A stretch of DNA of 32,734 nt from Dialister sp. UBA7295 (GTDB taxonomy: Bacteria; Bacillota; Negativicutes; Veillonellales; Dialisteraceae), in contig DKQZ01000101.1 in the NCBI GenBank assembly GCA_002471975.1, positions 1 to 32,734 on the forward strand, read 5' to 3'. The notes beneath the pieces are model-generated. The model saw nothing but the letters and a program-made list of their open reading frames with translations, made no database searches and was not told the origin of the DNA. Made by a program: the position numbers and the translations under genes. Shown in pieces: positions 29,034 through 32,734 of this stretch. How positions within the stretch are numbered: position 1 is the first letter of the stretch; each line of letters begins with the position of its first letter.

Positions 29034-29462
29034 TTATTTCACGATGAGGACGGGGCAGGAAGAATGACGGACCACATAATGGCTCACGCTTCCCATGACA
29101 AAGGAGGAAACAGAACCTTTGCCGCTGTTTCCCATGACGATGAGGTCTGCTTTTTCCTCTTCTGCCGCCCGGATAATACAGGACCCGGGCACGCCGATTT
29201 CCACGATTTGACCGATTTCCAGATTTTCCGGCCCATCATGGGCATAGAGGTCCAGCACTTCCCTTCCCTTTGCCTTGATGGAACCCGTATCCGTAGCTGC
29301 CAGATTTACTTTGTATACAGGAAACATGAGTACATCTGCATCCACCACATAAATCATGGTGACTTTTGCTCCCGATTTTTCCGCCAGCATGCAGGCCTGG
29401 GAAAAAGCCCGTTCCGACGCATCGGAACCATCAATGGGGACAAGAATCTTTTTGATTTCCAT
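29034..29462 (-). CDS. Universal stress protein (UspA family) 3
   Basis: A 142-residue UspA protein beginning MEIKKILVPIDGSDASERAF, with MGNSGKGSVSSFVMGSVSHY and CPVLIVK. The ATP-loop segment is identical to that of the paralog at 28549-28965, evidence of a recent duplication or gene conversion. The ATG at 29462 follows AAGGAGGTCC; the frame open to 29573 is upstream non-coding sequence. It is the first gene of the three-gene usp operon, with a TATAAT about 40 bp upstream. Confidence 0.92.
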   Translation of the reverse strand: MEIKKILVPIDGSDASERAFSQACMLAEKSGAKVTMIYVVDADVLMFPVYKVNLAATDTGSIKAKGREVLDLYAHDGPENLEIGQIVEIGVPGSCIIRAAEEEKADLIVMGNSGKGSVSSFVMGSVSHYVVRHSSCPVLIVK

Positions 29463-29498
29463 AGACAGGACCTCCTTTGAAATATTTCCTTCATCCTT

Positions 29499-29504
29499 AT
29501 TATA
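29499..29504 (-). promoter_or_regulatory. -10 box of the usp operon promoter
   Basis: TATAAT on the minus strand, 37 bases upstream of the ATG at 29462. The -35 at 17 bp spacing reads TTCTAA, a weak match, which would fit a promoter needing an activator. Confidence 0.55.
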
Positions 29505-29615
29505 TAACATTAGAAATACATTTAGAAATAAGGCTTTTGAATAGGAAATGGAAGAAAAAGTAATACATGGCAATGTACAATAATGACTCTATGGATTGAG
29601 CTGCCTGGTTTACAA

Positions 29616-29692
29616 AGTTATCAGTTATCAGTTCTTAGTTCTCAGTAAAGGATAGCCCGCCTCAAATCAGGAAGCGGGCTTTTTATATGAGG
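29616..29692 (+). repeat. Family A element, plus-strand twin of 4899-4974
   Basis: Heptamers AGTTATC, AGTTATC, AGTTCTT, AGTTCTC, the linker AGTAAAGGAT, the stem AGCCCGC/GCGGGCT (29654-29660 and 29674-29680), then TTTTTATATG. No plus-strand gene lies before it. It faces the copy at 29736-29807. Confidence 0.75.
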
Positions 29693-29735
29693 AAATATAG
29701 AATAAACCAGCCTGAATGCATTGAACAGGATAAAC

Positions 29736-29807
29736 ATGTAAAAAGTGCGGCGCCTATGATTCTGCGCCGCACCAGCACTAAAAACTGATAACTGATAACT
29801 GATAACT
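29736..29807 (-). terminator. Family A element acting as terminator after the fourth usp gene
   Basis: Minus-strand order from the stop at 29812: heptamers AGTTATC three times and one TTTTAGT, the linker GCTGGT, a 9 bp stem GTGCGGCGC/GCGCCGCAC (29764-29772 and 29745-29753), then TTTTTACATG. This is a textbook intrinsic terminator attached to a heptamer array. Confidence 0.85.
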
Positions 29808-29811
29808 ATTT

Positions 29812-30225
29812 TTATTTCACAATGACCACCGGGCAGTTTACATGCTGCAGGGCATAATGACTGACACTGCCGATGACAAAGGAAGAAAGAGCACCTTTGC
29901 CGCTGTTGCCCATAACGATGAGATCCACTTTTTCCTCTTCCGCAATACGGACAAGATCATTCGTAGGAAGGCCGATTTCCACTTTTTTCTCGATTTCCAG
30001 CCCTTCCGGAGCTTTTCCCGCAAAATCGTCGACTATAGCCCGGCCTTTTTTCGTCACATATTCGATATCTTCCGGCTTCACTTCTACCCGGAAGCCAGGA
30101 ATGATGACGATATTGAGGAGAACGAGCTTTGCCCCCATCCCTTTGGCCATGGCGCAGGCACAGTCAAAGGCGCGCCCCGAAGGCTTCGAACCATCCACAG
30201 GGACAAGAATTTTTTTGATTTCCAT
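29812..30225 (-). CDS. Universal stress protein (UspA family) 4
   Basis: A 137-residue UspA protein: MEIKKILVPVDGSKPSGRAF, MGNSGKGALSSFVIGSVSHY (ATP loop), CPVVIVK. AAGGAGGTCTTATT precedes the ATG, nearly the same leader as its paralog at 28965. It is a separate transcription unit, because a strong terminator lies between it and the three-gene usp operon. Confidence 0.92.
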   Translation of the reverse strand: MEIKKILVPVDGSKPSGRAFDCACAMAKGMGAKLVLLNIVIIPGFRVEVKPEDIEYVTKKGRAIVDDFAGKAPEGLEIEKKVEIGLPTNDLVRIAEEEKVDLIVMGNSGKGALSSFVIGSVSHYALQHVNCPVVIVK

Positions 30226-30317
30226 AATAAGACCTCCTTGAATATAATATCCGCAATGGAAATAAGAGCTGTTTCGTATGACTATTTTGTGGAAATAAAA
30301 ACTTTCTTTTTTAATAA

Positions 30318-30408
30318 CTTTTGTTTCGGGAATATCGGGGTTGTCGGGATTATCGGGGTGGTCGGGATGGTGCGGCGCAAAGTCATGAGCACCGCATTTT
30401 TATATTTC
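30318..30408 (+). repeat. Family A modular repeat, 9 bp array
   Basis: TTTTGTTTCGGG, five 9 bp units (TCGGGAATA, TCGGGGTTG, TCGGGATTA, TCGGGGTGG, TCGGGATGG), GGTGC/GCACC and TGCGG/CCGCA arms (30369-30396), then TTTTTATATT. It points opposite to both flanking genes, so it is not their terminator. Confidence 0.75.
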
Positions 30409-30432
30409 TAATCAGGTCATTCTCATCCAAAC

Positions 30433-31344
30433 TCAATGACCCAGGGGATCGGCGCCGTATTTATTCGGTCCCTGGGTGCCCCGGACAAAGAGGAGGCACA
30501 TACCGTATACGAAGAAAGCGGCCGCCACGATGAAGGAGAGGAAATGGCTGTCCGCCGCTTCCAGAATGGGCATCAGGGGTAGATTCAGAAGATAAAGGCA
30601 GCCAAAGAGGGTGCTCTTTCCCATATCATGGGCCCTTCGGATGGAAAGGGACAGGGCCCCCAGATAGAAAGGCAGCTGGAAGACCAGGTAAAGAAGACAG
30701 CCCACCAGGAAAGCCAGTCCTTCGCCGGCCAAAAGGGATCCTGCCAGGCCCACCACGATGACCGAATAAACGATGAAGAAAATAATGGTAAGCAATATGC
30801 CCCAGGTGAAATACCGCCACCGGTTCAGACGGCCCACGAAATTGAAAAACCGCCCTCGGAAGGAGGTATCCGAAAAGCCGTCGGAATTCCTCGGACTCCA
30901 GCCTTCCAGGATATGGTCCAGTTTGTCGGAGAGACTTTCCTCGCCGTAAGTCCGGTAATCGCCTCCGGAAGACGTATCGCGATAGGCATTCTGTTCCTGA
31001 TGCGCTTCTTCCTTCGGGAAATCCGGCTCTTTTTCTTCTGTTTCAAAGGGCACGGGCGAAGGAGTGGTCCCAAAGATGGTCTTCTTCTCTTCTTCCGGTT
31101 CTTTGGAAATCTCTTCCGTCGCCGGAATTTCTTCGGATTCTTTCATTTCAGAAGATTCTCCCGTCAGGGAAGCCCCGCAGTTCGGGCAGAACTTTGAACC
31201 TGCTTCATAAGGTTTGCCGCAGTTCGGGCATATTTCCCTTTTTATTTCCTCCCAGTCCAGCTTCTCCCCGCAATGGGAGCAGAACTTTTCGCCCTCCTCC
31301 ACTATTTCCCCGCAGGAAGGGCAGTGAAACTCTCTGTCATCCAT
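30433..31344 (-). CDS. Double zinc-ribbon DUF805 membrane protein
   Basis: A 303-residue protein. The N-terminus has two zinc ribbons with eight cysteines (Cys8, 11, 22, 25 and Cys39, 42, 53, 56). Residues about 60-150 form an acidic, Ser/Glu-rich, probably disordered linker. Residues about 155-300 are a DUF805-like membrane domain (FFNFVGRLNRWRYFTWGIL, then helices IIFFIVYSVIVVGLAG, FLVGCLLYLVFQLPF, ISIRRAHDMGKS-type loop and a last helix FIVAAAFFVYGMCLLFV), ending GTQGPNKYGADPLG, a family hallmark. Function unknown. I chose the ATG at 31344 (AAGG at proper spacing) over the GTG three codons upstream. Confidence 0.85.
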   Translation of the reverse strand: MDDREFHCPSCGEIVEEGEKFCSHCGEKLDWEEIKREICPNCGKPYEAGSKFCPNCGASLTGESSEMKESEEIPATEEISKEPEEEKKTIFGTTPSPVPFETEEKEPDFPKEEAHQEQNAYRDTSSGGDYRTYGEESLSDKLDHILEGWSPRNSDGFSDTSFRGRFFNFVGRLNRWRYFTWGILLTIIFFIVYSVIVVGLAGSLLAGEGLAFLVGCLLYLVFQLPFYLGALSLSIRRAHDMGKSTLFGCLYLLNLPLMPILEAADSHFLSFIVAAAFFVYGMCLLFVRGTQGPNKYGADPLGH

Positions 31345-31405
31345 ATCTTTCACCTTCTCATCATGAGAAAAATGAATCCCCTATACCAATATGTATCTAT
31401 AATAA

Positions 31406-31414
31406 ATTATATCA
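31406..31414 (-). promoter_or_regulatory. Extended -10 promoter of the DUF805 gene
   Basis: The minus strand reads TGATATAAT, an extended -10, about 62 bp upstream of the ATG at 31344. No clear -35. Confidence 0.6.
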
Positions 31415-31503
31415 TTTCCCCCATTCCCCATCTCTTTAACAGAATAAATTTCATTAAAAAATTAGTTTATAACGAGATGAAAAAAGGTTTAGGTGCGGGG
31501 GGG

Positions 31504-31524
31504 AGCCGTTAGCCATTAGCAGTT
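31504..31524 (+). repeat. AGCNNTT heptamer array
   Basis: AGCCGTT, AGCCATT, AGCAGTT: three units with a 7 bp period but a different core from other arrays in this window. A short 8 bp repetition (GTTAATGA, GTTAATCG, GTGAATGG) follows at about 31568. No hairpin module is visible. Confidence 0.5.
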
Positions 31525-31622
31525 GGAAAGCTGAATGACCATTTCGTCCGCGAAACTGTACATAAGGGTTAATGAGTTAATCGGTGAATGGCACTAACCA
31601 GGGTACGCAATATCCCCAAGCG

Positions 31623-31661
31623 TCCCCTTGAGGGGAAGCTCCCGCGAAGCGGGTGAAGGGG
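31623..31661. repeat. Family B palindromic intergenic repeat, copy 6
   Basis: TCCCCTTGAGGGGAAGCTCCCGC-GAA-GCGGGTGAAGGGG. It is almost identical to the copy at 20-50, over 31 kb away. Confidence 0.65.
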
Positions 31662-31731
31662 TGTACAAACGGCACCCGGCAATATGTTGGACAATTACTC
31701 GAAATGGAAGATAAAGTATGCCACCCCAATT

Positions 31732-31812
31732 GAGGGCCAAAGGCCAAATTAAAAACTCGCGTCCGAAAGGACGCCACCTTCCCTAACCCCTAATCCCCAA
31801 TTCCCAATTCCT
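31732..31812 (-). repeat. Family A element with ATTGGGG heptamers
   Basis: Minus-strand order: GGAATTG, GGAATTG, GGGATTA, GGGGTTA, GGGAAGGTG, the stem GCGTCC-TTTC-GGACGC (31759-31774), AGTTTTTAATTT, then GGCCTTTGGC. It is one of two tandem copies. Confidence 0.75.
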
Positions 31813-31839
31813 CCCGCGCTGCCCATATTCATGCCAGTT

Positions 31840-31929
31840 GAGAGCCGAAGGCCTATATATAAAACCGCGCCCAAAGGGCGCCACCTTCCCGCACCCCGCA
31901 CCCCGCACCCCGCTCCCCGATTCAAAAGT
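31840..31929 (-). repeat. Family A element with GCGGGGT heptamers (tandem copy)
   Basis: Minus-strand order: ACTTTTGAATCGGGG, heptamers AGCGGGG, TGCGGGG three times with minor change, GGGAAGGTG, the stem GCGCCC-TTT-GGGCGC (31867-31881), GGTTTTATATATA, then GGCCTTCGGC. It has both the TTTTGAATC head of the 9 bp type and a 7 bp array, which ties the two types together. Confidence 0.8.
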
Positions 31930-31979
31930 TGTATCATCCTTCAATTTCCCTTATTTCTTACAGTTACCGCAAAACCTCA

Positions 31980-32008
31980 TTGACTCCCGGTCTAAAAAGC
32001 ACTATAAT
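31980..32008 (+). promoter_or_regulatory. Sigma-70-type promoter of the nitroreductase gene
   Basis: TTGACT (31980-31985), a 17 bp spacer, TATAAT (32003-32008). The start codon is 59 bases downstream of the -10. Confidence 0.85.
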
Positions 32009-32066
32009 TGACATGTTATTCACGAAACAAGTACTCTGAAAACTGCCATAGAGAAAGGATTTCCAA

Positions 32067-32696
32067 ATGATTGAAGCCATTTATAAAAGAAGAAGTATCC
32101 GTCATTTCCTCCAGAAGGCCATCCCCGCCGAAGACCTGGAAGAAATCCTGAAAGCCGGCTGCTGGGCACCGTCGGAAAAGAATCAGCAGCCCTGGAAATT
32201 CATCGTCATCCGCGGTGATGAACGGAAAGCCATGGTGAAAAAGCTGAAGGAAGGAATCCAGAAGAACCGGGAAGGCGCTGAAAATGCCATGTTTGGCAAG
32301 GAATATGCCAAATTCATTCCCTCCGCCATCTATACAGCCCGGGTCCTGGAACAGGCGCCGGTCATCGTATTCGTCATCAATACGAAAGGCATTTCCTACA
32401 GGAAAACTCTTTCCATCCCGGAACACATGATGGAACTCTCCGACATCCAGTCCGTAGCCGCCGCCATCCAGAATATGTGCCTCGAAGCGACAGCCAGAAA
32501 TATCGGAAGCCTCTGGACCTGCAACGTCTTCTTCGCTTATGACGAACTGAAAGAATGGCTCGGCGCGGAAGGAGAAATGGCAGCTGCCATCGCCTTCGGG
32601 TATACGGATAAGGAAATCCGTCCCATGCCGAGAAAGCCGCTGGAAGAAGTGGTGGAGTATCGGGGAGAGTATCCGGAAAGCTGGATGGGCAAATAA
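32067..32696 (+). CDS. Nitroreductase-family flavoprotein
   Basis: A 209-residue FMN-dependent oxidoreductase. The family start IEAIYKRRSIRHF (phosphate-binding Arg pair), GCWAPSEKNQQPWKFIVI and the AAAIQNMCLEATARNIGSLW segment are clear, and a C-terminal GYTDKEIRPMPRKPLEEVV ends the domain. Such enzymes use NAD(P)H to reduce nitro compounds, flavins or enones; the physiological substrate is unknown. AAAGGA precedes the ATG. It is driven by its own promoter and no terminator is visible before the window ends. Confidence 0.92.
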   Translation: MIEAIYKRRSIRHFLQKAIPAEDLEEILKAGCWAPSEKNQQPWKFIVIRGDERKAMVKKLKEGIQKNREGAENAMFGKEYAKFIPSAIYTARVLEQAPVIVFVINTKGISYRKTLSIPEHMMELSDIQSVAAAIQNMCLEATARNIGSLWTCNVFFAYDELKEWLGAEGEMAAAIAFGYTDKEIRPMPRKPLEEVVEYRGEYPESWMGK

Positions 32697-32734
32697 AATT
32701 TTACTATTCCTTTGAATCTTACCCTTTGTCAAAT

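Overview
This window looks like chromosomal DNA of an anaerobic Bacillota bacterium. The protein style suggests the class Negativicutes (Dialister/Veillonellaceae type): a periplasmic L,D-transpeptidase, tandem opp genes with two lipoprotein receptors, and a set of universal stress proteins. The genus is a guess from sequence style and was not tested by a search. Most genes are GC-balanced with strong AGGAGG-like ribosome binding sites, and most are on the minus strand.

Layout. 131-1620: a membrane-anchored flavodoxin and an HD-domain phosphohydrolase. 1677-3077: an AT-richer AlbA_2/HATPase-type regulator with a phased operator-like array upstream, probably acquired. 3733-4658: a VOC-family protein and a small membrane protein, closed by a terminator. 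4977-6062: a secreted L,D-transpeptidase. 6344-8567: dnaB followed by a family 4 uracil-DNA glycosylase. 8568-9703: 1.1 kb without an intact gene, holding repeats, an IS21-type end, two diverged copies of a coding-like 70 bp segment and a very strong hairpin. 9704-12379: two M20 peptidases, the second being PepT. 12831-20225: a six-gene peptide ABC transporter operon in the order oppB-oppC-oppA2-oppD-oppF-oppA1, with a clear promoter and a leader terminator. 20974-25603: a translationally coupled DNA-repair operon, nfo-sbcD-sbcC. 25835-27714: a DMT exporter and a divergent LysR regulator. 28090-30225: four UspA-type stress proteins. 30433-31344: a double zinc-ribbon/DUF805 membrane protein. 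32067-32696: a nitroreductase.

How the genes fit together. The Opp importer and the two M20 peptidases next to it make a peptide uptake and hydrolysis block. nfo-sbcDC and dnaB-udg are replication and repair genes. The flavodoxin, nitroreductase and Usp proteins suit redox and stress handling in an anaerobe.

The most unusual content is intergenic. At least fifteen copies of a modular repeat (called family A here) lie between genes. Each full copy has a short tandem array of 7 bp or 9 bp units, then a linker close to AAGGTG, then an inverted repeat whose arms differ between copies but still pair, then a tail close to TTTTTATATGG. Several copies directly follow stop codons in the direction expected of a transcription terminator, and several intergenic regions hold two copies facing each other. 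A second palindromic repeat (family B: CTCCCC/GGGGAG plus CCGC-TTCG-CGG hairpins) occurs about six times.

Gene-free stretches over 300 bp: 3078-3732 holds the operator array and two family A copies. 4659-4976 holds a terminator and one copy each of families A and B. 8568-9703 is described above; 9360-9610 has only an AT-rich promoter-like patch. 12380-12830 holds two inverted family A copies and the oppA1 terminator. 20226-20973 holds the opp leader and promoter plus three family A copies. 27715-28089 holds two family A copies and one family B copy. 29463-29811 holds two family A copies facing each other. 31345-32066 holds one family B copy, two family A copies and two promoters.
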